A DNA stretch of 64,000 nt. It comes from Carettochelys insculpta. Taxonomy: Eukaryota > Chordata > Testudines > Carettochelyidae. Under the pieces are notes generated by a model. That model saw only the letters and a list, made by a program, of their open reading frames with translations, was not told the origin of the DNA and searched no databases. The DNA is taken from assembly GCF_033958435.1 (NCBI RefSeq), contig NC_134152.1, forward strand, positions 16,912,001 to 16,976,000, written 5' to 3'. The position numbers and the translations under genes were made by a program. Below, in pieces: positions 1 to 11,046 of this stretch (its first letter is position 1; each line of letters begins with the position of its first letter).

Positions 1-500
1 AATAATCTGGAACAAGGGTAAGTAGAGAGTAGCAAAGTTTGTGAATGATACAAAATTACTCAAGATAGTTAAGTCCAAAACTGTCTGCAAGGAGTTACAA
101 AGGGATTTTATAAAACAGGGTGACTGGGAAACACAATGGCAGATGAAATTCAGTGTTAATAAGTGCAAAGTAGTACACACTGGAAAACATAATCCCAACT
201 ATATATGCAAAATAACAGGGGTCTAAATTATCTATTACAGCTCAAGAAAGAGATCTTGGAGACATCACAGATAATTCTCCAGAAATTTCTGGTCAGTGTT
301 CAAAGGCTGTCTAAAAGCTAACAGAATGTTAAGAACCATGAGGAAAGTGATTGATTAATAAGACAAAAAATATCACAATGCTACCGTGGTATGCCCACAC
401 CTTGAATACTACATACAGTTCTATTTGCCCCATCTCCATAAAGATGCTTTAGGTTTGTGAAAAGTACAGGGAAAGTCAAGAATTGTGAATAGAAGTATGA
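1..500 (+). mobile_element. CR1 LINE fragment, reverse transcriptase part (left half of a split copy)
   Basis: Conceptual translation gives a decayed stretch of CR1 reverse transcriptase. It starts just before a degenerate F-[AV]-[ND]-D motif (here FVNDTKLL) and runs through the segment that reads WQMKFSVNKCKVVHTGK. It then breaks up through stop codons, ending after a PHLEYYIQF-like segment. The same motifs occur intact in the CR1 at 38.3-39.8 kb ([35 protein letters not shown]), which makes the assignment secure. The copy runs off the left edge of the window. It stops abruptly near 500 and appears to resume at about 1833, after a Penelope-like element. No intact reading frame remains. Confidence 0.85.
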
Positions 501-1832
501 AAGTATGCAGCCTACCATCAATCTCAGCCTTGACTATTCCACACCAGAGATACATTTCCTGGACACCACAGTACAAATAACTGATGGCCACATTGACACC
601 AGTCTCTACAAGAAACCCACTGACTGCTACACTTACCTACACACCTCCAGCTTCCACCCAGCACACGTCACGTTATCCATTGTTTATAGTCAATCCCTTA
701 GATATAACTGCATTGCTCTGATCCTACTGACAAAGACTGAAAACTTCAAGATCTCTACCAAGCATTCATAAAACTTAATTATCCACCAGGAGAAGTTAAA
801 AAACAGATTGACAGTGTCAGATGAATACCCAGAAACCAGCTACTTCAAGATAGGCCCAAGAAGGCAAATAACAGAAGACCACTTGTCATCACCTATAGCC
901 TCCAGCTCAACCCGCTGCAAAGCATCATAAAAACCTACAACCTATTCTAGATCATGATGCCACACTCCAGAAGGCTGTAGGTGACAGGTCTGTTCCCTCC
1001 TATAGACAATTTCCTAAACTAAGAAAGATTCTCACTAGCAATCACAGGCTACACCACAGTAATTCTAATCCTGGAACTTTTCCTTGCAACAAAACCCTTT
1101 GCCAAATTTGTCACATATTTACTCTGGGGATACCATTAGTAGTAGTAGGCATCCTTCAGTCTGCATAGACTATGGATCGCACCCTGTACCTAACCACATT
1201 AATTACAAGATCAAGGGCATATTCTCATGTACCTTGGCCAATATATATGCAATTATGTGCCAACAATGCCCCTCCATAATGTATATTGGACAAACCGGGC
1301 AAACACTTCACCAAAGAATGAATGGACACAGAGCAGACATCAGGAATCTCAATACGCATAAACCAGTCAGTGAGCATTTCAATGGAGCGGGCATTCTGTT
1401 CAAAACCTGAGAATATACATCCTACAACAAAGAGACTTTATAAACAGATTACATAGGGAGATTTGTGAACTGGGCTTCATATTCAAATTTAACATATGAA
1501 CACATGGTATGAAAAAGACAGCAATTATCTCATGCATTACAAGGACTACTTCCCTTCCTTTGGTGTTTGAAATGATCTCAGCAAGACACTTAACATCCCC
1601 CATCCTTCACCCCCTTCTTTCAGTTCATGTATTTGATTTGTCTGCTTTTATTGAAAATTTTTTGACCTCTGTACTAAGTATCCTGGTCTGATCTGGGTCT
1701 GGACTGGAACTCCTATAGATCTGAAGAAGTTGTTTTGTCCCAGGAAAGCTCATCACCTAATAAATCATTTTGTTAGTCTTTAAAGTGCTACATGAGTGCT
1801 GGTTTGTTTTGTTTTGTTTTGTCTGCATACAT
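501..1832 (+). mobile_element. Penelope-like element (PLE), degenerate, inserted in CR1
   Basis: The element holds a piece of reverse transcriptase, then a GIY-YIG endonuclease piece. It ends with the 3' tail 'gaagaagttgttttgtccc ... taataaatcattttgttagtctttaaagtgctac' at about 1715-1795 and a short TTTTG run. The same tail recurs in the PLE at 8.3 kb and in several palindromic repeats of this window. It lies between CR1 sequence that stops near 500 and resumes near 1833, so it inserted into an older CR1. Many stops and frameshifts mark it as dead. Confidence 0.85.
505..1410 (+). pseudogene. Broken PLE polyprotein: RT fragment plus GIY-YIG nuclease fragment
   Basis: Penelope-like elements encode one protein that joins a reverse transcriptase to a C-terminal GIY-YIG endonuclease. 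Here 505-771 gives an 88-residue RT segment with IHFLDTTVQI, SLYKKPTDCYTYLH and SSFHPAH. Next comes a stretch full of stops (about 772-1080). Then 1084-1410 gives 108 residues with the hallmark CQQCPSIMYIGQTGQTL, RMNGHRADI and the histidine of SEHFNG. The tyrosines and glycine of the GIY-YIG core (MYIGQTG) are visible. Reading frames change between the two parts, so no functional product can be made. The first ATG is not a true start; the real N terminus is missing. Confidence 0.85.
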
Positions 1833-1925
1833 CGAGACTAAAAAGACTGGGACTGTTCAGCTGAGGAAAGAGATGACTAAGTGAGGATCTGATAGTAGGT
1901 CTTTCAGAAATGTATTTTCAAAGTG
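1833..1925 (+). mobile_element. CR1 LINE fragment, continuation of the 1-500 copy
   Basis: The segment 'gactaaaaagactgggact' followed by a cagctgaggaaagagatgac-like stretch matches the part of CR1 that codes for [17 protein letters not shown]. At 39.27-39.33 kb the intact copy has the same words. It is the next portion of CR1 expected after the 1-500 fragment, so both are read as one copy split by the PLE. Only about 90 bp can be followed before similarity is lost. Confidence 0.6.
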
Positions 1926-1974
1926 ATGGCCCAAATTGGCCCATGGGGTAGGACTGTTAACTTCAAAGGATAAA

Positions 1975-2640
1975 TGTGGTTTGGTGTTAGGTTGACCAGG
2001 TATCTGGTTTTTGACCAGAACTCCTGGCCAAAGATGGACCCTGGCAGCTTTGGTCAGCACTCCTGACTAGACCATGAAAAGTCCAATTGGCAGTGATGTG
2101 GATTTAAGGCAGGCTAGTCCCCACCTGTCCTGGCAACACGTCTGTGCCCCATACAGCAGCCAGCAAGTTCAGCTCCCAGGGAGTGGGGCGGGTGGCAGGG
2201 GGAGTTGAGGAGGGAAGACCAGGAAGCTCTGCACACAGCTCCTGCTCCAAGCACCAGCTGGCCAATGGGAGCTGGGGAGGGGGAGCCTGCAGATGAGAGC
2301 AGCGTATGGAGCCTCCTGCCCTACCCCCATACCTAGGAGCCAGACCTGTTCATGGCTTCCGAGGTACAGTGCAGAGTTAGCCAGTACAGATAGGGCCTCA
2401 CTGTGCTGCTGACTGTGAGCCATCAAGATAGGCCCATACCCCAACCCCAAGCCCCAACCTCTGCCTGACACCCAGGTCACCCAAACCTGGAGCTCCCTTC
2501 TGCACCCCAAATCCTTCTCTCTGATCCCACGTCAGAACCCACACACCCAGATAGAATCCTGGCTCCCTACACTCAGTCCCATGCTCCAGGCCAGAGCACC
2601 TTCCCATGCGCTGAATCCCTTATTCGTGGCCCCACCCCAG
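1975..2640. repeat. GC-rich interspersed sequence, probable repeat of unknown class
   Basis: Base composition changes sharply here to G+C-rich. It starts with a stretch containing 'ggtttttgaccagaactcc' and an internal inverted pair around 'ggtcagcactcctgactagacc'. That start looks like an interspersed repeat I associate with turtle genomes, but I cannot name its class. Reading frames through the region are compositional, with no recognisable protein. Element ends were not found. Confidence 0.35.
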
Positions 2641-5036
2641 AGCACTTGTCCCTCCTCTCTCTTAACCCCCTCCAATTTTTATGCCCTGCTTTGCCTCTTC
2701 TGAAATGACCTTCTGACCTTGCAGAAATAGGTCTGGAATGCTGAGAATCCAGAACATTCCGTGCCTTTTCACTTCCCCTGTGTATGGTGTTTACTAATGG
2801 GAAATGATTCTGATATCCAAAGTTGCCTTCTTCTGAAGCTGGGAATCTAGCTCAAATGAACTTGCTTGCCAGTTCTGAATGGCACTTAATTTTCCCCTGA
2901 AAACAAAAAAGCCCTACAGAATGCTCTGTGCTTATATTACCACACACTCCTCATTCCAGCACTGAGGATAATTAACTGCCTGAGACTTGAAAAAGCCTTG
3001 AATTCTAAAGCAGAGCTTAAACATTTGTAAACAACAGTTAGCAGGAAAAAAGGTAAAATTGTATGTGTCATTCTGTTTTCTATCATACACAATTTGCAGT
3101 TCAAAGGGAATATATTTAAATGAACTCCCCTGCAGCTACTGTTTACAGTACCCTTCAAAGAATGATGAAAGGTTTTAAATAATGTAGAATATTACACGAC
3201 TTATTTTTAAAAACACATGCACTGAATGTTTTAGAGTGAAATGGCTGTGTGTTTCAGGTTAGATGGATGGTAGACAGCTGCTGTGCTTATTGAATGTTAC
3301 AGATGGAGGGGAATATGCATCTAGGCAAAAGACTTAGAAAATTTAAGGTTTATTCAAAGCAATTTTTGTCCTATTACAATAACTAAAAGTAGGCTTTCGC
3401 TATCCCAAAGCATAATCTTAATAGGGCAAGAGACGTGGCTTTTTCTGCTAAGGATCCTTTCTTGGTTTCATTCTTCGTGTTTTGTCTGGTGCTGTTTTGT
3501 TGTATGTATTTTGGAAGAGGATTTTTTTTAACTTTGATTTACTTGGATTGGTTGTGCTAATGTTAACACATTTGTTTCAATTATTTTTGTCAAGGTAACC
3601 TTTGGGGATCAATAATGTCAAATTATTATGGATTTTAGGATACAGTTAGATAGAAACTGCCATACCTGCACATACCTGTACTCTGCCTAGCCCAGCACCC
3701 TGCCATAACAATGGTCAATAAAAGGTACTGTAGAGGGAGATGCAAACTGAAATGAAATATTACACCCTAAGTCACACTTACAGTGGATAATTATGTCATA
3801 ATTTCTCCTGAGGGGACATTTCTTCCTAACTTCAGTTAGACTGCTTTGTACTCTGAACATAAGGATTTATGTTCCTCAGTTTTTTATCTCCTTTTTTTCT
3901 TTATTCACAGAAATACTTAAAAAGATCCTACTAAATCTTTGTTCTCAATTTTATTTTGAAATAGTGAGCCCTAAAAGTTAGTCCTGTGTAAAAATAAACA
4001 AACAAAAACTGCCCCATTGAATTCTACAGGTTTCTTTTCAATTTAATTGAAAGAATTGTATTGTGAAAGGATAAGTATAACCAGGCACACCTGACTTACT
4101 TTCTCTATTTTATTATTTATAGGTCTTTTATTCATCTCTTGCAACTGAACAGTCCGAGTCTTTTCAGTGTTTTAACTATCCCTTTATTGTTGTTTGTCTC
4201 CAGAACCCTTCTATCTAAGATGTAGAAATGAATTCTGATAAGCTCTGGTACTTAGCAAAAGTTATGTGTGCCTCTAAGCACTCCCAGTAGCGAAACTGGA
4301 AATAATCCATTTGCAACTTTTGCAGACTCACCATTTGCTCTGTTGACACTATTTTATTTTTCAGTTGGGGATGTTTTTAAGATGCCAAGAAGCTACTTTT
4401 TAGATTTCATTGAAGACCTATGCCCGCACTCTTGTTGTAAATACTCTTCTCCAGTAATAGAGAAGCAGATGGATAGTACCACACCTAGATAATGTGACAA
4501 ATTCTGTGCTATATTGCTAAGAAGAGCAGCACAGAGTTCACAGTCAAAGAGAGAAGAGGGGATTAAAGTGGCTATAAGCTAGACTTGTGCCCTGTCAATC
4601 TGGGCCTTTTCCAGGGTTTCTGCCATAAAATAAACAGCCTTGATGACTTGTAAGTTATAGTGCCCTCTTGGGGCTGTCCAATGGACCTCTGGCACAGGGC
4701 AACTCCACAGTACTTTGTATTGCATCCTTGCCCCAGACTTCCACTACACCTTAAATATGTCTGTGTGGGTGGCTGGGTGGGTCTTGGGAGAACAATGACG
4801 TGTCTTTTACAGTGCCAGTGCCAGGAAAAAATGGGCTTTTAGGTCCCTGTTACACTGCTCCAACCCTTTTGCGTGGCATAAAAGAGTCAGAGAAGAGATG
4901 AGGATTTCACCTTAGGTTGCTATCATATTGTAGAGATGGTCAAAGTCTCAGTTTAAAAAAAAATTTTGTGAATGTTTTTGTTAGAAATAAGTCCTTCTTT
5001 GTAACATAGCTGCTACTGCCATTGTAACCCACACAC
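2641..5036. other. No recognisable feature
   Basis: This is AT-rich sequence with short A and T runs. I see no long reading frame, no element ends and no RNA gene in it. Confidence 0.5.
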
Positions 5037-5039
5037 CTA

Positions 5040-5475
5040 GGCTGTGTCTACACGTGCCCCAAACTTCGAAATGGCCATGCAAATGGCCATTTCGAAGTTT
5101 ACTAATGAAGTGCTGAAATGCATATTCAGCGCTTCATTAGCATGCGGGCGGCAGCGGCGCTTCGAAATTGACGAGCCTTGCCGCCCCGCAGCGCGTCCCG
5201 ACAGGGCTCCTTTTCGAAAGGACGCCACCTTCTTCGAAGTCCCCTTATTCCCATGACCTCATGGGAATAAGGGGACTTCGAAGTAGGCGGGGCCCTTTCA
5301 AAAAGGAGCCCCGTCTGGACACGCCGCGCGGCGGCAAGGCTCGTCAATTTCGAAGCGCCGCTGCCGCCCGCATGCTAATGAAGTGCTGAATATGCATTTC
5401 AGCGCTTCATTACTAAACTTCGAAATGGCCATTTGCATAGCCATTTCGAAGTTTGGGGCACGTGTAGACGTAGCC
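5040..5475. mobile_element. 436-bp palindromic (foldback) Harbinger-type MITE, copy 1
   Basis: The element begins ggctgtgtctacacgtgcc and ends with the inverse, ggcacgtgtagacgtagcc, with CTA directly repeated on both sides (5037-5039 and 5476-5478). The whole element is nearly one inverted repeat. Arms containing 'aacttcgaaatggccat', 'gcgcttcattagcatgcggg' and 'ccttattcccatga' mirror each other around about 5257. The ends and 3-bp duplication fit the PIF/Harbinger superfamily. It has no coding capacity; frames seen on both strands are mirror images of each other. It keeps many TTCGAA sites, so it is the least decayed of the three copies here. Confidence 0.85.
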
Positions 5476-5537
5476 CTACTGGGTGTGGTTCACAGTGCCA
5501 TGTAGTGGCACCTAGACCACTTACATAGCAAGAGCAA

Positions 5538-6248
5538 AGCTACGTCTACATGTGAAGCCTACATCGAAGTAGCTTATTTCGATGTAGCGATATCGAAATA
5601 GGCTATTTCGATGAATAACGTCTACACATCCTCCAGGGCTGGCAACGTCGACGTTCAACATCGACGTTGGGCAGCACCACATCGAAATAGGCGCTGCGAG
5701 GGAACGTCTACATGCCACAGTAGCACACATCGAAATAAGGGTGCCAGGCACAGCTGCAGACAGGGTCACAGGGCGGACTCAACAGCAAGCCACTCCCCTA
5801 AAGGGCCCCTCCCAGACATAGTTGCACTAAACAACACAAGATCCACAGAGCCGACAACTGGTTGCAGACCCTGTGCATGCAGCACGGATCCCCAGCTGCA
5901 GCAGCAGCAGCCAGAAGCCCTGGGCTAAGGGCTGCTGCACACGGTGACCACAGAGCCCCGCAGGGGCTGGAGAGAGAGCGTCTCTCAACCCCTCAGCTGA
6001 TGGCCACCATGGCGGACCCCGCTATTTCGATGGTGCGGGACGTGGATCGTCTACATGTGCCCTACTTTGATGTTCAACTTTGAAGTAGGGCGCTGTTCCC
6101 ATCCCCTCATGGGGTTAGCGGCTTCGACGTCTCACCGCCTAACGTCGATGTTAACATTGAAATAGCGCCCAACACGTGTAGCCGTGACGGGCGCTATTTC
6201 GAAGTTAGTGCCGCTATTTCGAAGTAGCGTGCACGTGTAGACACGGCT
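5538..6248 (+). mobile_element. ~710-bp Harbinger deletion derivative (MITE), copy A
   Basis: It starts agctacgtctaca and ends tgtagacacggct. The flanks are CAA on the left and CAG on the right, a 3-bp duplication with one change. Subterminal parts are packed with cgaaatag / ctatttcga words. The left ~380 bp matches the left end of the Harbinger at 44852, including 'aagggcccctcccagaca' and a start region followed by cagcagcag repeats. The right ~330 bp matches its right end, including the 'ctctcaacccctcagctgat' stretch. It is therefore an internally deleted, non-autonomous derivative of that family. Confidence 0.85.
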
Positions 6249-7035
6249 CAGGTCTCTTCTACAGCCTTAGCTGAGAGCCAGCTGCCTGTTAGCTCAAACT
6301 GGGGCAGCTCCTACATTAAGTTCCAGAGGTTCTGGGCTTCCTGTTGGTAGTTACAACTTGGCTGTATATGGAATCATTTTCACATTTTCTTTTTAAGACC
6401 ATTCCCAAGTAGACTTCTTCCAGTTTGTCATCACGCAACTTTTTAATTAGCACCTTACATACTATTCCTTTCATGTTTTATCATTCCAAATAAATATGGT
6501 TTAAATATCAAGGGTGGCGGTTTGCTTTTTCTGGACCATAGGATGCTGACTCAAGTAAAACTAGAAATAAGGAAGCTGATGTTTACACCTCATATCAAAA
6601 TGTACAAACAAAGTGAACATCCAGCTGGCCACAGTATATTCTTTGTGGTTGGGTGAGCATGATAGGACAGGGAAAAGAACCATTAAATATTCAGCACTGC
6701 ATTATTAAAATCACTCCAGCTACTCGGTTTTTTCCCTTCCATCTTGCATAACCTTCTTCTCCCTTTAGATGCTGACCTGTAAAAGGTGCATTAGCAAAGA
6801 GGTTTCCAGGGTTCTTTGTTCTGCAACAGAATTCTGTTGCAGAACTCACATACTTGTCAAAAAGGATAATGCTGAATACAGAATTTTATTTCAATGATAA
6901 AATGATGATAAAATGTTTTGTCTTTTCTAGCCACTGTAGTGCCACTTTCTTTGGAGGCATGGTGGCTTCTAACCTCACTTCTCCCTCAGATGCCTTCTTT
7001 CTTGCAAGTATCAGTGATGTATCTGTGTTACTCTG
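6249..7035. other. No recognisable feature
   Basis: AT-rich unique-looking sequence. No long open frame, no paired ends and no RNA structure that I can recognise. Confidence 0.45.
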
Positions 7036-7229
7036 TATCTGCAAAAACAGCAAGAAGTCCTGTGGCACCTTATAGAGTAACAGATATTTTGGAGCATAAG
7101 CTTTTGTGGGCAAAGATCTGCTTCATCAGATGCATCTTTCTTCTGATGGAGAAAGTCTTTGCTCACACAAGCTTATGCTCCAAAATATCTGTTAGTCTAT
7201 CAGGCGGCACAGGATTTCTTTTTGTTTCT
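7036..7229. repeat. Palindromic tail-to-tail repeat, PLE-like tail family 2
   Basis: The left arm contains 'aagaagtcctgtggcacct' and 'agatattttggagcataagc', then 'gggcaaagatctgcttcatc'. The right arm is the inverse, with 'gcttatgctccaaaatatct' and 'gttagtctatcaggcggcac'. The arms meet near 7133. The words are related in style to the PLE tails elsewhere in the window (a gaagaagtgggtctgtccc-type tail) but form a separate family. Copies of this kind consist of two inverted tails with no coding part. Confidence 0.6.
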
Positions 7230-8265
7230 TCTTCCTCACAATGCAATCGAATTGCTCTGTTCACTTTTCAAATTCAAAGTCTCAGTCTTTTTTCCATTTT
7301 AAATGAGGAAATGATGTAGTCCTTAGTTAAATAAGTTAAATTTATAAAATTGCAACATAAACATATAAACATCATATAAACATAATGCCAGTTCCAATAA
7401 TAGTTAAAAGTTATAAGAAATGTGTGTAATTAAATGGAGGATAGGCAGATCCACATTATTTGCCTCTTCTGTCTAAAACAGAGTTTCAGCAGTTACTACA
7501 GTGTTTGACAAACTATCTGTAAAATAAATTAATGGTCACATCCAATTGCTGGGAACAAAAATCCCATGTGCAATTGGCATTAATTGGCACCCTATCTGGC
7601 AGTTCCAGCAGACAGGCTAAGGATTGAATGGTCATGGATAGTGAATAATTTCATCACCATTTGAAGTGGTCCTTCCAGTTCAGATGGATGGAGGCACACT
7701 AGCAGGGAAAAATAGGGGAGCTGGCATAATGCTCGTTAGTGTACAGGCCAGCTGAATTGTCAGTAAACTACCTTACTCTAAGATTTGTCAGTCCATTAGC
7801 AGTAAATTTCCCGACAGAAGTATTAATAATTTTGGATATGAAATTATTAAGGCACAGGTTTAGGAGTCATGGAGTTGATAGAACACCTGGGGCAGATTTT
7901 TGCATTGGGCTGAGGGTAGCTAATGTGATGCTTGAGTCTGGTTCAAGGATAGTGATTTGCTAGAGGTCACAAAAATCTTAATTAAAATCAGAATTTGTTG
8001 CAAATATTTGTCACAAAGGTATAATTAAAACTAATGTTATTCCTGTACTATGTATTATTTATGGTGCATTTACAAGTCTGAGTTGTTTTGCAGAAAGAGA
8101 GAAAAAGGAAATTAATCTTTAATATGCATATCATGGTGAGAATAAGATACCTGTTTTCCTGCAACAGGAAAAATGTTCTTGAAATATGAATATGTGACTA
8201 AGAAATAATTGTTATCTTAGAATTATACTGTAGAGCAAATTCCCAGACCCAGACTTCCCCTCAGA
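7230..8265. other. No recognisable feature
   Basis: AT-rich sequence with no usable reading frame or repeat end. Confidence 0.45.
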
Positions 8266-9300
8266 ACAAAAAGCAGTCAAGTAGCACTTTAAAGACTAGC
8301 AAAATAGTTTATTAGGTGAGCTTACGTGGGACAGACCCACTTCTTCAGACCATAGCCATACCAGAACAGACTCAATATTTAAGACACAGAGAACCAAAAA
8401 CAGTAAGCAAGGAGGACAAATCAGAAAAAGATAATCAAGGTGAGCAAATCAGAGAGTGGAGGGGTGGGGGAGAAGGTCAAGAATTAGACTGAGCCAAGTA
8501 TGCAGACAAGCCCCTATAGTGACTCAGAAAGTTCCCATCACGATTTAAACCATGTGTTAACGTGCCGAATTTGAATATAAAAGCCAGCTCGGCTGCTTCT
8601 CTTTCCAGAACAGTGCGATAATTCCTCTTCAATAACACACATACCTTTAGGTCATTGACAGAATGCCCCATTCCATTAAAATGTTGACTAAATGGTTTGT
8701 GGATCTGGAGTGTTTTGATGTCTGTTTTGTGCCCATTGACCCTGTGTCTAAGGGAGTTAGAAGTCTGTCCAATATACAAAGCATCTGGGCACTGTTGGCA
8801 CATGATGGCGTATATGATGTTAGTAGAGGAGCATGAGAAAGTGCCCATGATTCTGTGAGTAACCTGGTTAGGTCCAGTGATGGTATTTCCAGAGAAGATA
8901 TGTGGACAAAGCTGGCAACGGGCTTTGTTGCAGGGAAAGGTTCCAGAACTGGTGTTCCTGGGGTATAGACTGTGGCTGTTAGTGATGATCCTCATGAGGT
9001 TGGGAGGTTGTCTGTAGGAGAGAACAGGCCTGTCACCCAGGGCCTTCTGGAGTGTAGCATCCTGATTAAGAATAGGTTGTAGGTCTTTCATAATTCGTTG
9101 CAGTGGTCTGAGTTGGGGGCTGTAGGTGATGACCAGTGGTGTTCTGTTCTCTGCTTTTTTGGGCCGATCTTGGAGTAGCTGGTCTCTGGGTATTCGTCTG
9201 GCCCTGTTGATTTGTTTTTTTACTTCTCCTGGTGGGTAATTCAGGTTTATGAATATTTGGTAAAGTTCTTGTAGTTTTTGGTCTCTGTCAGTCCCTCAGA
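8266..9300 (-). mobile_element. Penelope-like element, 5'-truncated, minus strand
   Basis: Read on the minus strand, this holds the last part of PLE reverse transcriptase, the GIY-YIG nuclease and the 3' tail. The tail lies at about 8270-8350 (plus-strand words 'aagcagtcaagtagcacttt' and 'gtgggacagacccacttctt'). The RT-side sequence upstream of 9091 still translates into a PLE-like pattern on the minus strand but has stops. The nuclease part is open. The 5' end of the element is missing. Confidence 0.85.
8477..9091 (-). CDS. PLE C-terminal region with GIY-YIG endonuclease, 204 codons open
   Basis: This is the C-terminal half of a Penelope-like element protein. The nuclease cuts the target DNA so that the element's RT can prime on it. 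Seen directly: a cysteine-rich run with CNKARCQLCPHIF near residues 54-66, then a CQQCPDALYIGQTSNSLRHR stretch carrying the YIG core. The conserved H of NGHKTDI and HFNGMGH follows, then the late glutamate region VLEREAAELAFIFKF near residues 162-176. The Cys pattern before the YIG core (CxxC / CxxCP) is typical of the GIY-YIG domain of PLEs. The open frame starts inside the protein, so the initiator ATG is not the natural start. With the RT missing upstream it cannot work alone. It is the best preserved PLE coding piece in the window. Confidence 0.8.
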   Translation of the reverse strand: MKDLQPILNQDATLQKALGDRPVLSYRQPPNLMRIITNSHSLYPRNTSSGTFPCNKARCQLCPHIFSGNTITGPNQVTHRIMGTFSCSSTNIIYAIMCQQCPDALYIGQTSNSLRHRVNGHKTDIKTLQIHKPFSQHFNGMGHSVNDLKVCVLLKRNYRTVLEREAAELAFIFKFGTLTHGLNRDGNFLSHYRGLSAYLAQSNS

Positions 9301-10333
9301 AATGTGTCTTGCACTGCCCAGCCCTCTCATAGACAGCACAAGCTCCTATAAAATCTGTCATTTTATAAATAGAAAATGATATGTATAAGTCCTATTATCT
9401 CAAATGGAGCTTCCCAAACTCTTCAATTCAAGCATGTTGGCTTAGATAAAACAATAAAAACCTCTTTTTTTTCAGCTCCAAAAATATAGATTTTAAGTGA
9501 TTACAAGTAATGAGGCATAAATGTTAGAACTGGTTACAAAGAAATAAAAAATAAAAACCTACTTACATACAACTTAACAACCAAGAAGGAATTCAAAGCA
9601 AAGATCTCTCTCACCATACATTCTAGGAGTCTTACTGGCTGAATTCCTTTCTTGTGGGACCTTGCTCCAGTCCAGTGAGGCTTCATTTTTCTTTTCAGTG
9701 TTATCAGTGTCATGATCAGTGTATTTCTTTATACTTTTTCCTCTCCTTTAAGAATGATCTCCAGTTAAGGTTCAGTAGACAAAAATCTAGATTTCTCACT
9801 CACACCCTTTTTCCTGCTGAAGAATGGCCATTTAACCAGATGGCAGTCATTTTGATTTTGTTGGCCTCTGGCTGAGGTCTTTCTCCTTTGAGGAACTAGC
9901 TTGTGCCTGTTTTTTTAAACTTCGATCATGTCTCAATGATGTCATACAGCAGAATTTTATAACTTTATATACAATGTCGCCACACATTTCACTAGGACAA
10001 TAATGAGCAGCAAACTACATGTATTAAATAATACTGCACAACGCATATCTTTTATGAAATGTATCACAGTCTTGCAGAAAGAGTGAACGTAATGATACAG
10101 GTTGTCTTTTCCTTGAAACAATGGGGTGTGGAAAGTGGGCGCAAGAAATTAAAAAGTGTTGACTTGTGATTATTCTATGGAGAAAAGGGAAAACAGGAGC
10201 TTCCAATTCTTCCTCTTCAGCATAGATTGTGCAGAAGCTTTTGAGAAAGGATTTCCAATGTCTGGGAACTTAGCAATTTCTTTCACAAACCTCTGGGAAT
10301 TTGGAGATGTGTTTTGGATGTGTTTGGAATCAG
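9301..10333. other. No recognisable feature
   Basis: AT-rich sequence between the PLE and the next MITE. No paired ends or meaningful frame seen. Confidence 0.45.
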
Positions 10334-11043
10334 GGCTGCGTCTACACGTGCACGCTACTTCGAAGTAGCGGCAGTAACTTCGAAATAGCGCCCGTCACGT
10401 CTACACGTGTTGGGCGCTATTTCGAAGTTGAAATCGACGTTAGGCGGCGAGACGTCGAAGTCGCTAACCCCATGAGCGGATGGGAATAGCGCCCTACTTC
10501 GACGTTCAACATCGAAGTAGGGACGTGTAGACGATCCGCGTCCCGCAACATCGAAATAGCGGGGTCCTCCATGGCGGCCATCAGCTGGGGGGTTGAGAGA
10601 TACTCTCTCTCCAGCCCTTGCGGGGCTCTGTGGTCACCGTGGGCAGCAGCCCTTAGCCCAGGGCTTCTGGCTGCTGCTGCTGCAGCTGGGGGTCCGTGCT
10701 GCATATACAGGGTCTGCAACTAGTTGTTGGCTCTGTGTATCTTGCACTGTTTAATGAAAGTGTGTCTGGGAGGGGCCCTTTAAGGGAGCGGCTTGCTGTT
10801 GAGTCCGCCCCGTGACCCTGTCTGCAGCTGTGCCTGGCTCCCTTATTTCGATGTGTGCTACTTTGCCGTGTAGACGTTCCCTCGTTGTGCCTATTTCGAT
10901 GTTGGGCTGAGCAACGTCGAAGTTGAACATCGACGTTGCCAGCCCTGGAGGACGTGTAGACGTTATTCATCGAAATAGCCTATTTCGATGTCGCAACATC
11001 GAAATAAGCTATTTCGAAGTTGGGTGCACGTGTAGACGTAGCC
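10334..11043 (-). mobile_element. ~710-bp Harbinger deletion derivative (MITE), copy B
   Basis: Inverted relative to copy A. It starts ggctgcgtctacacgtg and ends cacgtgtagacgtagcc. CAG is repeated exactly on both sides (10331-10333 and 11044-11046). It has the same two blocks as copy A: a transposase-start side and a 'ctccatggcggccatcagct' side. The cgaaatag / ctatttcga words are well preserved near both ends. Confidence 0.88.
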
Positions 11044-11046
11044 CAG

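Noticed and set aside
5126..5389. Mirror-image frames with the same MTSLAAxxRVxTGLLFER protein on both strands
   Set aside because: A by-product of the palindromic MITE; identical peptides arise on both strands and no gene is implied.
5611..5928. 105-codon frame repeated in the four ~700-bp MITEs
   Set aside because: It spans the former transposase 5' UTR and start in a different frame; recurrence reflects copy number, not coding selection.
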